A stretch of 64,000 nucleotides of DNA. Origin: DATJPR01 sp963843525 (GTDB lineage: Bacteria; Bacteroidota; Ignavibacteria; UBA10030; UBA6906). Position 1 is the stretch's first letter. Every line of letters begins with the position of its first letter. Below the pieces are notes generated by a model. That model had not been told where the DNA came from. It did no database searches and worked only from the letters and a program-made list of their open reading frames with translations. The position numbers were made by a program, and so were the translations under genes. This document shows, in pieces, positions 43,676 through 52,619 of the stretch. The stretch lies in NCBI GenBank assembly GCA_963843525.1, contig CAWJKM010000001.1:1-64000 (forward strand). Reading direction: 5' to 3'.

Positions 43676-44851
43676 GTGAATGCGTTGAAGTCTCCAATAT
43701 ATCTCGACAATCATTCTACCACGCGCATGGATGAGCGCGTCCTCGATGTCATGCTGCCGTATTTCGTCGAGCAGTTCGGCAACGCGGCAAGCCGCCAGCA
43801 CTCCTATGGATGGACTGCGGAAGCGGCGGTCGAAAAGGCACGGAGGGAAGTTGCCGAAATGATTGGAGCCGACCCGACGGAGATCGTCTTTACCAGCGGT
43901 GCAACAGAGTCTATCAACCTTGCGGTGAAAGGGCTTGCCGAATCGAACGGGAACAGTCGCACGCACGTGATCACGGCAGTGACCGAGCACGTAGCCGTGC
44001 TCGACAGTTGTGCCCGTCTTGAAGATTTCGGGTATAGCGTGACGCGACTTCCTGTCGACAGGTTCGGGGTTATCGACCCCGACGATGTACGCAAGGCAAT
44101 TACCCCCCGCACGCTCCTTGTCTCCCTGATGATGGCCAACAACGAGATCGGGACAGTTGCGCCGGTTGACGTCCTCGCCGGAATCTGCCGTGAAGCGGGA
44201 GTCCTTTTTCACACTGATGCGACCCAGGCGGTGCCATTTCTCCCGCTCAACGTCCGGGCGATGGGTATCGATCTGCTTTCTCTCAGCGGTCACAAGATTC
44301 ATGGTCCGAAGGGCGTGGGAGCATTGTATGTTCGCTCCGGGATCACGCTCACGGCGCAGATGGATGGAGGCGGGCACGAACGGGGCAGGAGATCAGGGAC
44401 GCTCAATGTCCCGGGGATTGTCGGACTGGGAGAGGCTGCACGTCTGGTGACCGTCGAGCGTCCGTTCAGCGCTGCAAGAGTCTCTGCGTTGCGCGACAAA
44501 TTTGCGGTGCTGCTCGAAGCAAAGTGCGGCGATGTTTCGTTCAACGGGCATCCGGACCATCGTTTACCGAATAACCTGAACGTGACGTTCCGTGGACTCA
44601 GAGCAGACCGGCTGATCATGGAGGTCCGGGAAGTCGCCATGTCCACAGGGTCCGCGTGCAGTTCCGCTTCTCAGGAGCCCTCGCATGTTCTGCAGGCGAT
44701 CGGGCTGGATCGCGACGCTGTGAATTCTTCCCTCCGGTTCGGGCTCAGCCGGTTCACGACGGAAGAGGAGATTGAGTCTGCGGCGGAGGCGCTCTGCGAA
44801 GGGGTGAGCCGGCTGCGATCGAAGGTTGTTCCATTTGAATTTCACATGTGA
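43676..44851 (+). CDS. iscS: Cysteine desulfurase, IscS/NifS type
   Basis: This 391-residue PLP enzyme takes sulfur from cysteine. PLP-binding Lys is in LSLSGHKIHGPKG. The mobile loop Cys is in STGSACSSASQEPSHVL, the class I (IscS/NifS) pattern with a long loop. YLDNHSTTRMD is at the N-terminus. The start is a GTG with AGGGA upstream. A separate SufS-type desulfurase is encoded further down the same operon, so the cell has two. Confidence 0.92.
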   Translation: MNALKSPIYLDNHSTTRMDERVLDVMLPYFVEQFGNAASRQHSYGWTAEAAVEKARREVAEMIGADPTEIVFTSGATESINLAVKGLAESNGNSRTHVITAVTEHVAVLDSCARLEDFGYSVTRLPVDRFGVIDPDDVRKAITPRTLLVSLMMANNEIGTVAPVDVLAGICREAGVLFHTDATQAVPFLPLNVRAMGIDLLSLSGHKIHGPKGVGALYVRSGITLTAQMDGGGHERGRRSGTLNVPGIVGLGEAARLVTVERPFSAARVSALRDKFAVLLEAKCGDVSFNGHPDHRLPNNLNVTFRGLRADRLIMEVREVAMSTGSACSSASQEPSHVLQAIGLDRDAVNSSLRFGLSRFTTEEEIESAAEALCEGVSRLRSKVVPFEFHM

Positions 44852-44862
44852 GGTGCGACCCC

Positions 44863-45150
44863 ATGAGCGTCCAGGAAGTGCTCCATGACAAGATGCAAGT
44901 GTTGGAATATCTCAGGACAAGGTATCCGATGTTCCATCAATCAAATATTTTTTATCGCGACGTGGAATATGGAATTCAATCGTTGTTGCGTGCGCACAAT
45001 GTCCAGGTTCCTTTGAGGAAAGCTGACACAATAGCACGCGAATTTATCAAATCAATGGAGACGGAGAAAGTGTTCCTGCCCGTCGACCGTCAGACGTGGA
45101 CGCTGAACTATCCGGCATTTCAGACCCCGCAGACCCAAAAGGGAACGTAG
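44863..45150 (+). CDS. 95-residue protein of unknown function in the suf operon
   Basis: This small cytoplasmic protein (MSVQEVLHDKMQVLEYLRTRYPMFHQSN) has no cysteines and no recognised motif. It is mixed charged, predicted largely helical at first, and ends in a Pro/Gln-rich tail (YPAFQTPQTQKGT). It lies 11 bp after the desulfurase stop and 94 bp before sufB, so its place in the operon is fixed. An upstream GTG at 44848 is in frame. It could be an accessory or regulator of the desulfurase or scaffold, but this is inference from position only. Confidence 0.6.
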   Translation: MSVQEVLHDKMQVLEYLRTRYPMFHQSNIFYRDVEYGIQSLLRAHNVQVPLRKADTIAREFIKSMETEKVFLPVDRQTWTLNYPAFQTPQTQKGT

Positions 45151-45244
45151 GCCCACGATGGAAGGCACGTACAACCCGGGCGCGCCTGCCGGGATGAAAC
45201 AGAGAACAGGTTGTTGAACGATTGCATCACACTGGATGGACCCC

Positions 45245-46690
45245 ATGAGTACGGAACAAACCACAATTGAACAGCTCGCCAACCAGGAATATAAGTATGG
45301 TTTCGTGACCACCATTGAGTCCGATACGGCCCCGAAAGGTCTCAACGAGGAGGTCATCCGGATGATCTCCGCAAAGAAGCAAGAGCCTGAGTGGATGACG
45401 GAATGGCGGCTGAAGGCATTGCGTTACTGGCGGACGATGGAGGAACCGCGATGGCCCAACGTGAAGTATCCCCCCATCGATTACCAGAACATCAGTTATT
45501 ATTCCGCCCCGAAGATGAAAGCCGGGCCGAAAAGCCTGAACGAAGTGGATCCGGAACTCCGGAAAACGTATGAAAAACTCGGAATATCGCTGGCGGAGCA
45601 GGAGCGTTTGACCGGTGTTGCCGTGGATGCAGTATTTGACAGCGTGTCCGTGGCGACGACGTTCAAGGACAAGTTGAAAGAGATGGGCATCATCTTTGGG
45701 TCATTCTCCGATGCATTGCGGGAACATCCGGACCTGGTGCGCAAGTATCTCGGTTCCGTCGTTCCCCCGACCGACAATTTCTTTGCAGCGTTGAATGCGG
45801 CCGTGTTCAGCGACGGCTCGTTTTGCTACATCCCCAAGGGTGTCCGGTGCCCGATGGAACTCTCGACATACTTCCGGATCAATGCGGCGGAGACGGGGCA
45901 GTTTGAGCGCACCCTCATCGTTGCGGAAGAAGGGGCGTATGTCAGCTATCTCGAAGGCTGCACCGCCCCGATGCGGGATACGAACCAGCTTCACGCCGCG
46001 GTGGTGGAACTGATCGCCATGGACAACGCGCAGATCAAATACTCGACCGTGCAGAACTGGTACCCCGGGGACAAGGAAGGGAAGGGTGGAATTTACAACT
46101 TCGTCACCAAGCGAGGCAAGTGTGCGGGGGATAATTCTCGGATTTCCTGGACGCAGGTGGAAACCGGTTCTGCCATCACCTGGAAGTATCCGGGCGTGAT
46201 CCTGCAGGGAGACAACTCGATCGGAGAATTTTACTCCGTCGCGGTAACGAACAACCGGCAACAAGCCGACACGGGCACGAAAATGATTCACCTGGGGAAG
46301 AATACCCGGAGTACGATTGTCTCCAAAGGGATCTCTGCCGGGCATGGAAATAATTCCTACCGGGGGCTGGTCTCCGTCGGGAAGCACGCCGACGACGCGA
46401 GGAACTTCTCGCAGTGTGATTCTCTTCTCCTCGGCGACAAGTGCGGTGCGCACACGTTCCCGTACATGGATGTCAGAAATCCGACCGCGAGAGTCGAACA
46501 CGAGGCCTCAACGTCCAAGATCGGCGAAGATCAGATATTCTATTGCAAGCAACGGGGGCTTTCCACTGAAGATGCGGTCAATATGATCGTCAACGGGTTC
46601 TGCAAAGAGGTCTTCAAAGAACTCCCCATGGAGTTTGCAGTGGAAGCACAGAAACTTCTCGGCGTGAGCCTGGAAGGGAGTGTGGGATAA
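45245..46690 (+). CDS. sufB: SUF scaffold protein SufB
   Basis: This protein is about 481 residues. The right-handed beta-helix core protein of the SufBCD complex assembles the Fe-S cluster. Typical parts are YKYGFVTTIESDTAPKGL at the N-terminus, IPKGVRCPMELSTYFRIN, YVSYLEGCTAPM and SQCDSLLLGDKCGAHTFPY. The last two carry Cys residues that take part in sulfur and cluster handling. An ATG three codons upstream (45236) is also possible. It leads sufBCDS. Confidence 0.95.
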   Translation: MSTEQTTIEQLANQEYKYGFVTTIESDTAPKGLNEEVIRMISAKKQEPEWMTEWRLKALRYWRTMEEPRWPNVKYPPIDYQNISYYSAPKMKAGPKSLNEVDPELRKTYEKLGISLAEQERLTGVAVDAVFDSVSVATTFKDKLKEMGIIFGSFSDALREHPDLVRKYLGSVVPPTDNFFAALNAAVFSDGSFCYIPKGVRCPMELSTYFRINAAETGQFERTLIVAEEGAYVSYLEGCTAPMRDTNQLHAAVVELIAMDNAQIKYSTVQNWYPGDKEGKGGIYNFVTKRGKCAGDNSRISWTQVETGSAITWKYPGVILQGDNSIGEFYSVAVTNNRQQADTGTKMIHLGKNTRSTIVSKGISAGHGNNSYRGLVSVGKHADDARNFSQCDSLLLGDKCGAHTFPYMDVRNPTARVEHEASTSKIGEDQIFYCKQRGLSTEDAVNMIVNGFCKEVFKELPMEFAVEAQKLLGVSLEGSVG

Positions 46691-46756
46691 GTTGTCTCTC
46701 GAGTCGTGTACGGTGCAGTGCAAAAACCTTCATTCACTTTCAAGACGACGAACATT

Positions 46757-47518
46757 ATGTTGAGTGTCAAAAACCTGCATGCCGGCATAGCCGGCAATGA
46801 GATCCTCCGTGGAATCAATCTGGAAGTCGGGCCAGGCGAGATTCACGCTATCATGGGACCGAACGGATCCGGGAAGAGCACGCTTGCAGGCGTTCTCGCG
46901 GGACGCCCGGAGTACGAAGTGACCTCCGGGGAGGTCCTCTACCTTGGAAAGAACCTCCTCGATCTGGACCCGGAAGAGCGGGCAAGGGAGGGGCTGTTTC
47001 TGGCATTTCAATACCCCGTAGAAATCCCCGGCGTCAGTAACACCTATTTCCTGAAAGCCGCCCTGAATGCAATCCGGAAACACCGGGGCGAAGAAGAACT
47101 CGATGCAATGGAGTTTCTCCAGTTCATCAAGAGCAGAATCAAGCTGGTGGAAATGGAACAGGATCTGTTGAATCGGCCGGTGAATGAAGGATTTTCCGGA
47201 GGAGAGAAAAAGCGGAATGAGATCTTTCAGATGGCCGTTCTTCAGCCGAAGCTCGCCATTCTTGATGAAACGGATTCCGGTCTGGACATCGACGCGCTCC
47301 GCATCGTTGCCGATGGAGTGAATACCCTCCGGTCCAAAGAGAACGCGTTTGTTGTCGTGACGCACTACCAACGATTACTGAATTATATCATCCCCGATTA
47401 TGTCCACGTCCTCATCGATGGACGGATCGCCAAGTCGGGAACAAAGGAACTGGCATTGACGCTGGAGGAAAAAGGGTACGATTGGATCAAGGAAGAACTG
47501 GAGACCGTGAGCAAATAA
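46757..47518 (+). CDS. sufC: SUF ATPase SufC
   Basis: This 253-residue ABC-type ATPase has Walker A GPNGSGKST (residues 34-42), signature NEGFSGGEKKRNEIFQMAVL and Walker B LAILDETDSGLDIDAL. The LDETDSGLD variant is diagnostic of SufC. It energises the SufBCD scaffold rather than transport. The start gives MLSVKNLHAGIAG. It ends 1 bp before sufD. Confidence 0.95.
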   Translation: MLSVKNLHAGIAGNEILRGINLEVGPGEIHAIMGPNGSGKSTLAGVLAGRPEYEVTSGEVLYLGKNLLDLDPEERAREGLFLAFQYPVEIPGVSNTYFLKAALNAIRKHRGEEELDAMEFLQFIKSRIKLVEMEQDLLNRPVNEGFSGGEKKRNEIFQMAVLQPKLAILDETDSGLDIDALRIVADGVNTLRSKENAFVVVTHYQRLLNYIIPDYVHVLIDGRIAKSGTKELALTLEEKGYDWIKEELETVSK

Positions 47519-47519
47519 C

Positions 47520-48869
47520 ATGGCGATTCTTGTCGATAAACAGACCGCACTGCGGATGTATGAAAAGGTGTTTGAGGAATTGATTTCACGCGATGGGAGC
47601 GAACCGGAAGACCTCCGGGTTCTCCGTCGCGGCGCATTTACGCGGTTCAAGGAACTCGGGTTTCCCACCAACAAGCACGAAGAGTGGAGATTCACAAATG
47701 TCAGTCCCGTGACGACAACGTACTTCTCCACCAGGCAACATGAGTCGACCTCGGTGAGGATACCCGACCCCGCGCGATGGAGCTTTGCCGGCGATGATGC
47801 GGTGACTGTTGTCCTTGTGAACGGAATCTGGTCCGAGGAACTCTCGAATGTCCGGGACCTCCCTCCTGGAATCGAAGTTCTTCCCCTCCCGCGCGCGATC
47901 GCTCTGCGGAGGGAGGAGATTGGGGCGAACCTCGGGAAGATAACCGACTCGGAGAGCAATCCCTTCTCCGCCCTGAATACGGCACTGTTCGACGACGGTG
48001 TGCTGATTCACGTCCATGCCGGGGCGAGCATCAGCCGTCCTGTCCAGATCCTTGCATTTTCGGCGCCCAGTGAACGCCCGCTGGTGATATTCCCCAGGAT
48101 CCTTGTTGTTGCGGGACGCGACAGTTCTGTGTCCCTGGTGGAGATGTACGCAGGCGATGAAGGAGGCCCGGGTTTCACGAATGCGATCACGGAAGTGTAC
48201 CTGGCCGAGGGTGCGCGCGTCGAACACGACAAGGTGCAGATCGAATCCTCGAAACACTATCATATCGCGACGATGGCCGTACGCCAGGCTGAACGAAGCG
48301 TGTTCACTTCCAATGCGATCTCGTTTGGCGGATTGCTTGTGCGGAACGGGGTGGAGGTGACGCTGGCAGGCCGCGACGCGGATTGCACGTTGAACGGACT
48401 CTCGGTTGCGGCGGGAACTCAACTGGTGGACAACCACACGTCGATTGACCACGCGACGGAACACTGCACAAGCCACGAGCTGTACAAGACGATCCTCGGC
48501 GGTTCGGCCCGCGGAGTGTTCAACGGAAAGATCTTCGTCCGGCCCGGCGCGCAAAAGACCGATGCGAAACAGACGAACAAAACAGTGCTGCTCTCAACGG
48601 AAGCGCTGATGCACACGAAGCCGCAGCTGGAGATTTTTGCCGACGACGTGAAATGCACGCACGGGGCGACCATCGGTCAACTCGATGACGAGCAGCTCTT
48701 TTATCTCCGGGCCCGGGGGATCGATCGGGACACCGCGCGCGACATGCTGACTCTGGCATTTGCCAACGACGTGGTCTCGCGGATCCATGTCGACCCGCTC
48801 AAAGAACATTTGGAACAACTGTTGCGCGACAGGCTCCACGCAGGTCACGCAAGGGACAACCATGATTGA
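47520..48869 (+). CDS. sufD: SUF scaffold protein SufD
   Basis: This 449-residue protein is paralogous to SufB and shares the beta-helix, which here includes TLNGLSVAAGTQLVDNHTSIDHATEHCTSHELYKTIL and FNGKIFVRPGAQKTDAKQTNKTVLLS. The N-terminal RFKELGFPTNKHEEWRFTN motif is characteristic. It forms a heterodimer face with SufB and recruits SufC. Its stop overlaps the sufS start by 8 nt. Confidence 0.93.
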   Translation: MAILVDKQTALRMYEKVFEELISRDGSEPEDLRVLRRGAFTRFKELGFPTNKHEEWRFTNVSPVTTTYFSTRQHESTSVRIPDPARWSFAGDDAVTVVLVNGIWSEELSNVRDLPPGIEVLPLPRAIALRREEIGANLGKITDSESNPFSALNTALFDDGVLIHVHAGASISRPVQILAFSAPSERPLVIFPRILVVAGRDSSVSLVEMYAGDEGGPGFTNAITEVYLAEGARVEHDKVQIESSKHYHIATMAVRQAERSVFTSNAISFGGLLVRNGVEVTLAGRDADCTLNGLSVAAGTQLVDNHTSIDHATEHCTSHELYKTILGGSARGVFNGKIFVRPGAQKTDAKQTNKTVLLSTEALMHTKPQLEIFADDVKCTHGATIGQLDDEQLFYLRARGIDRDTARDMLTLAFANDVVSRIHVDPLKEHLEQLLRDRLHAGHARDNHD

Positions 48870-50124
48870 AGCGACCTTCAATACCACGCCGCCGCAGGTA
48901 GAGGGGAAAGCCCGGGTTGAACTCTGCCGGCACCATTTCCCGCTGTTGCGACAGAGAGTGAACGGGAAGCCGCTCGTCTATCTGGACAATGCCGCGACGA
49001 GCCAAAAGCCGCAGGTCGTGATCGACACGATCATGCGATACTATATGGAGGAAAACTCCAACATTCACCGGGGCGTGCACTACCTCAGCGAAAAGGCGAC
49101 CGAGGCGTATGAAGCTTCGCGGGCGAAGGTCAAAGATTTCTTGAACGCGAGCTCCGTTCGTGAAGTGGTCTTCGTGCGCGGGACGACCGAAGCAATCAAT
49201 CTCGTGGCGTCGAGCTATGGGAAGCTCGCGATCCGGGGAGGCGATGAAGTGGTCATCTCCGCCCTGGAACATCATTCGAATATTGTCCCCTGGCAGATTG
49301 TGTGTGAAGAGCGGGGAGCCCGCCTCCGCGTCATCCCGATGAATGAACAGGGAGAGCTCATCATCGAGAAGTATGAAGAGCTCCTCACGCCGAAGACAAA
49401 AATCGTGGCAGTGGTGCAGGTCTCAAACGCCCTGGGAACCATCAACCCCGTGAAACAGATGGTGGCGATGGCGCATGCGCACGGGATACCGGTGTTGATC
49501 GACGGTGCACAGGCTGTCCCCCACATGAAGGTCGATGTCCGCGACATGGACGCCGACTTCTATGCCTTCTCAGGGCACAAAGTCTTCGGCCCTACGGGCA
49601 TCGGGGTGCTCTACGGGAAAGAGCGCTGGCTGGAAGCAATGCCGCCGTATCAGGGGGGCGGGGATATGATCAAATCCGTAACATTCGAGAAGACGATTTA
49701 CAATGATCTGCCCTACAAGTTCGAAGCCGGAACTCCGAGCATCGCCAGTGGGGTCGGTCTTGGGGCGGCAATCGATTATCTGAGCCAGATCGACCTGGAC
49801 GCAGTGGCTGCCTATGAACACGACCTTCTTGCGTACGCCACGGAACAATTGATGGCGATCCCCCGCGTGAGGATCATCGGGACAGCGGCAGAAAAGGCGT
49901 CGGTGCTTTCCTTCACGATCGATGGGATCCATCCTCACGATATCGGGACGATTCTCGACCTTGAGGGGGTCGCCATCCGCACGGGACATCATTGCGCCCA
50001 ACCCGTGATGCATCAGTACGGGATTCCTGCAACGGCACGCGCATCATTTGCATTTTACAACACAAAAGATGAAGTGGATATTCTTGCGAAGGGAGTCGAA
50101 AAAGTCATCGAGGTGCTCGGCTGA
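48862..50124 (+). CDS. sufS: Cysteine desulfurase SufS
   Basis: This 420-residue group II cysteine desulfurase has PLP Lys in FYAFSGHKVFGPTGIGVLYG. The active Cys is in IRTGHHCAQPVMHQYG, with the short loop of SufS. YLDNAATSQKPQVVID and NIHRGVHYLSEKAT are typical. It overlaps both sufD and sufU, so it is translated in step with them and probably hands sulfur to SufU. Confidence 0.95.
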   Translation: MIEATFNTTPPQVEGKARVELCRHHFPLLRQRVNGKPLVYLDNAATSQKPQVVIDTIMRYYMEENSNIHRGVHYLSEKATEAYEASRAKVKDFLNASSVREVVFVRGTTEAINLVASSYGKLAIRGGDEVVISALEHHSNIVPWQIVCEERGARLRVIPMNEQGELIIEKYEELLTPKTKIVAVVQVSNALGTINPVKQMVAMAHAHGIPVLIDGAQAVPHMKVDVRDMDADFYAFSGHKVFGPTGIGVLYGKERWLEAMPPYQGGGDMIKSVTFEKTIYNDLPYKFEAGTPSIASGVGLGAAIDYLSQIDLDAVAAYEHDLLAYATEQLMAIPRVRIIGTAAEKASVLSFTIDGIHPHDIGTILDLEGVAIRTGHHCAQPVMHQYGIPATARASFAFYNTKDEVDILAKGVEKVIEVLG

Positions 50125-50576
50125 TGTCTATTCTCCGTGATTTATATCAGGAAGTCATCCTCGACCATAACAAGAATCCCCGGAATTTCCGTGCGATGGA
50201 TCATGCGACCGTGAGCGTTGAGGGGTACAACCCGCTGTGCGGCGACCATTATACCGTGTATCTTAAGATTGAGGGGGAAACGATCACGGATGTCAGTTTT
50301 CAGGGTGCCGGATGCGCGATATCGAAAGCCTCGGCCTCGGTCATGAGTCAGATGCTCAAGGGAAAGACGAAGGAGGAGGCCGTGAAAATGTTTGAGGGAT
50401 TTCACGAGCTTGTGACCGGGAAGCATGTCGGGAGCAACGGACAGGACAAGTTCGGCCGACTCGCCGCTTTTGCAGGAGTAAGCGAGTTTCCAGCCCGCGT
50501 GAAGTGCGCCAGTCTCGCCTGGCATACCATGAAAGCGGCCCTCGATGGTCATATCGAAAAAGTGACAACCGAATAA
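50124..50576 (+). CDS. sufU: SufU-type scaffold/sulfurtransferase
   Basis: This 150-residue zinc-binding sulfur acceptor activates SufS. The ligands are Cys in NPLCGDHY, with its following Asp, Cys in GAGCAISKASASVM, and Cys in RVKCASLAWHTM. The 18-residue insert before the last Cys (GSNGQDKFGRLAAFAGVSEF) separates SufU from IscU. The TGATG junction couples it to sufS. Confidence 0.93.
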   Translation: MSILRDLYQEVILDHNKNPRNFRAMDHATVSVEGYNPLCGDHYTVYLKIEGETITDVSFQGAGCAISKASASVMSQMLKGKTKEEAVKMFEGFHELVTGKHVGSNGQDKFGRLAAFAGVSEFPARVKCASLAWHTMKAALDGHIEKVTTE

Positions 50577-50598
50577 CAGGTGATCGGGAGACTTGGCA

Positions 50599-50961
50599 AT
50601 GGCGGACAACGAGCAACCAACCACAACCGGATCCGGGAAGATCAGCGGCATCGAGCAGAAGCTGATAGAGAATAACGTCATCAATGCCCTTCATGGCTGC
50701 TACGATCCGGAGATTCCCGTGAATATCTATGACCTCGGCCTGATCTATGAAGTAAGCGTCAATGATCAGGGAGAAGTCGCAGTCACCATGACCCTGACAT
50801 CGCCACACTGCCCGGCAGCGCAATCCTTGCCGGGAGATGTTCAGCAACAGGCAAGCAACGTTCCGGGTGTGACGTCGGTGAAAGTGAATGTTACCTGGAC
50901 CCCGCCGTGGAACATGAGCATGATGAGCGATGTTGCAAAGTTGGAACTGGGATATATGTAA
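50599..50961 (+). CDS. sufT: SufT-like MIP18-family (DUF59) protein
   Basis: This 120-residue protein has the DUF59/MIP18 domain with YDPEIPVNIYDLGLIYEV and the LTSPHCPAAQSLPGDVQ motif carrying the reactive Cys. SufT-like proteins help mature Fe-S targets. A GGGAG site eight bases before 50599 supports the ATG; a TTG two codons earlier is possible. It lies 22 bp after sufU. Confidence 0.85.
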   Translation: MADNEQPTTTGSGKISGIEQKLIENNVINALHGCYDPEIPVNIYDLGLIYEVSVNDQGEVAVTMTLTSPHCPAAQSLPGDVQQQASNVPGVTSVKVNVTWTPPWNMSMMSDVAKLELGYM

Positions 50962-51036
50962 GGAGTCCCTGAGCTTCGACGGGACGAGAGGAAAGAACTG
51001 AGATCCAGAATCAAATGAAGAACTCTTGAGGACGAT

Positions 51037-51402
51037 ATGGACGAGATTCAGGCCACAAAACCGATTACGAGTGATGAAATCTCGCTGACATCCAAAGCAG
51101 CGCAGCAGGTCAGGAAGATCATGGCAGAGAACAACATCCCGTCGGATCACGGAATGCGGATTGGAGTGAAAGGCGGCGGCTGTTCCGGTCTTTCCTATGT
51201 CCTGGGTTTTGATGAAAAGGCAGGAGAAAAGGATCGTGTTCTGGAGAGCGAGGGAGTGAAGATCTTCATTGATCCGAAGAGCCTCTTTTACGTGTCGGGA
51301 ACCGTCCTGGATTTCAGCGACGGGTTGAATGGCAAAGGCTTCGTGTTCAATAATCCGCAAGCCTCGAAAACCTGTGGCTGCGGGCAGTCCTTCGGGGTCT
51401 GA
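51037..51402 (+). CDS. sufA: A-type iron-sulfur carrier (SufA/ErpA type)
   Basis: This 121-residue A-type carrier holds a cluster between the scaffold and target enzymes. It shows the three conserved cysteines: GGGCSGLSY and the C-terminal TCGCGQSF pair. ISLTSKAAQQVRKIM starts the fold. There is a 75-bp gap from the DUF59 gene. Whether it is functionally SufA or ErpA cannot be told by eye. Confidence 0.92.
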   Translation: MDEIQATKPITSDEISLTSKAAQQVRKIMAENNIPSDHGMRIGVKGGGCSGLSYVLGFDEKAGEKDRVLESEGVKIFIDPKSLFYVSGTVLDFSDGLNGKGFVFNNPQASKTCGCGQSFGV

Positions 51403-51481
51403 GCAGCAGACTGCGGAATGCGCCGGGGCGGGAGCAGCTCAAGACAGGTTCATTGAAAACCAGAATTCATCTGAGGGCGTA

Positions 51482-52228
51482 ATGAGACGACGCGCGTTTC
51501 TCGGAGCCCTTGCTGCAGGAGCGGCCTCGAGGCTCCCGGCCGTTGGCAGTCAATCGAATGTACTATTCTCACTTCCACAACAACTCAAGGAGCAGTCCCT
51601 CATGGCATACGAATGGAAGTTCAATCCACGGCCCTATTCCGATGAAGAGGCAAAGAAACTTCTGGCACCGGTCGTCGATGCAGAAACCACCGACTGGCAC
51701 TATAACACGCATCACAAGGGTTACGTCACCGCCCTCAACAACATCGAGAAGGGGCTTGAAACCGCCGATCGCGCGGGTGCGAACGGCAACTACAGTCAAA
51801 TCGGTGAGCTGAAGCGCCGCACGACCTGGAACCACGCCGGCGCGCTTCTTCATGACGTTTATTGGGAAGTATTGGGAGGGGACGGCAATCCTTCCAAAGG
51901 CCCGGAAGTCAATGCGGCCATCGTGAAAGAATTTGGATCTTTCGATGCATGGAAAGCCGATTTCAAGGCGACGGCGGTTTCGGCGAAGCTGAGCGGGTGG
52001 GGTGTGCTGACCTATGACATGCTCTACAGCAAGAGGATCCTCAACGTCCTGGTTGACGAGCACCACTATGGTGCCATCTGGGGAGGCATCCCGCTTATTC
52101 CCGTCGATGTCTTCGAACATGCCTACTACCATAAAGACGGTCCGAAGCGGGCAGCGTACATCGATAATTTTATCGCGAACCTCCACTGGGGCCGTATCAA
52201 CGAGCGATATAAGAAATACGCAAAGTAA
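51482..52228 (+). CDS. Fe/Mn superoxide dismutase with an RR-type signal
   Basis: This 248-residue protein begins MRRRAFLGALAAGAAS, a likely Tat or Sec signal. The SOD domain from MAYEWKFNP onward has HYNTHHKGY, TTWNHAGALLHDVYW and PVDVFEHAYY, which supply the metal ligands. The usual Trp in DVWEHAYY is Phe here. An AAGGAG nine bases before the internal ATG at 51602 could yield a second, cytosolic product. It lies 79 bp after the A-type carrier, consistent with protection of clusters from superoxide. The metal cannot be decided from sequence. Confidence 0.85.
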   Translation: MRRRAFLGALAAGAASRLPAVGSQSNVLFSLPQQLKEQSLMAYEWKFNPRPYSDEEAKKLLAPVVDAETTDWHYNTHHKGYVTALNNIEKGLETADRAGANGNYSQIGELKRRTTWNHAGALLHDVYWEVLGGDGNPSKGPEVNAAIVKEFGSFDAWKADFKATAVSAKLSGWGVLTYDMLYSKRILNVLVDEHHYGAIWGGIPLIPVDVFEHAYYHKDGPKRAAYIDNFIANLHWGRINERYKKYAK

Positions 52229-52465
52229 TCTCGCATTCAAGCCGGCCGGAATATGCGCGACTCTCTCAAGGAGTCCAACAATTCCGGCCTTTTCTTTTGC
52301 TGGAACCGCCGCGCCTGGCGAGCTGATTTTGCGTGCAGGCCGGAAAGGCAAACACGGATCCAACCGTCGGAGCAGGTTGATGTTCTCCCAAAGAATATGT
52401 ATTTTCATCAATGATTTTGAACTCTCATCTGTGCAACGAGACTCTACGAACTCATTGGAGGAAGA

Positions 52466-52564
52466 ATGAACAAGAAGACCCGAAGGGCGCGGAAGAAACA
52501 CAAGAAAGCGGTTGAACGTGTGAAGGCGAAGCGGAGGGCTGAAGTAGCGAAGAAGAAAGGATAA
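52466..52564 (+). CDS. 32-residue highly basic microprotein
   Basis: MNKKTRRARKKHKKAVERVK is its first part; the rest is KAKRRAEVAKKKG-like, almost all Lys, Arg and Ala. GGAGG lies five bases before the ATG, and a strong terminator starts 10 bp after the stop, so it is a real compact gene with its own transcript end. The charge pattern recalls small ribosome-associated or nucleic-acid-binding proteins. I do not recognise a named family. Confidence 0.7.
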   Translation: MNKKTRRARKKHKKAVERVKAKRRAEVAKKKG

Positions 52565-52574
52565 GGTGAGGAAG

Positions 52575-52603
52575 GGTGACCGAGGAGTCACCTTTTCTTT
52601 TTT
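52575..52603 (+). terminator. Rho-independent terminator after the microprotein gene
   Basis: GGTGAC-CGAGGA-GTCACC forms a perfect 6-bp stem followed by TTTTCTTTTTT. It separates the microprotein from folP. Confidence 0.85.
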
Positions 52604-52619
52604 GTGGAGGAGTCTCCCC

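Noticed and set aside
47586..48554. A 322-codon frame antisense to sufD
   Set aside because: Mirror of the SufD frame; no independent support.
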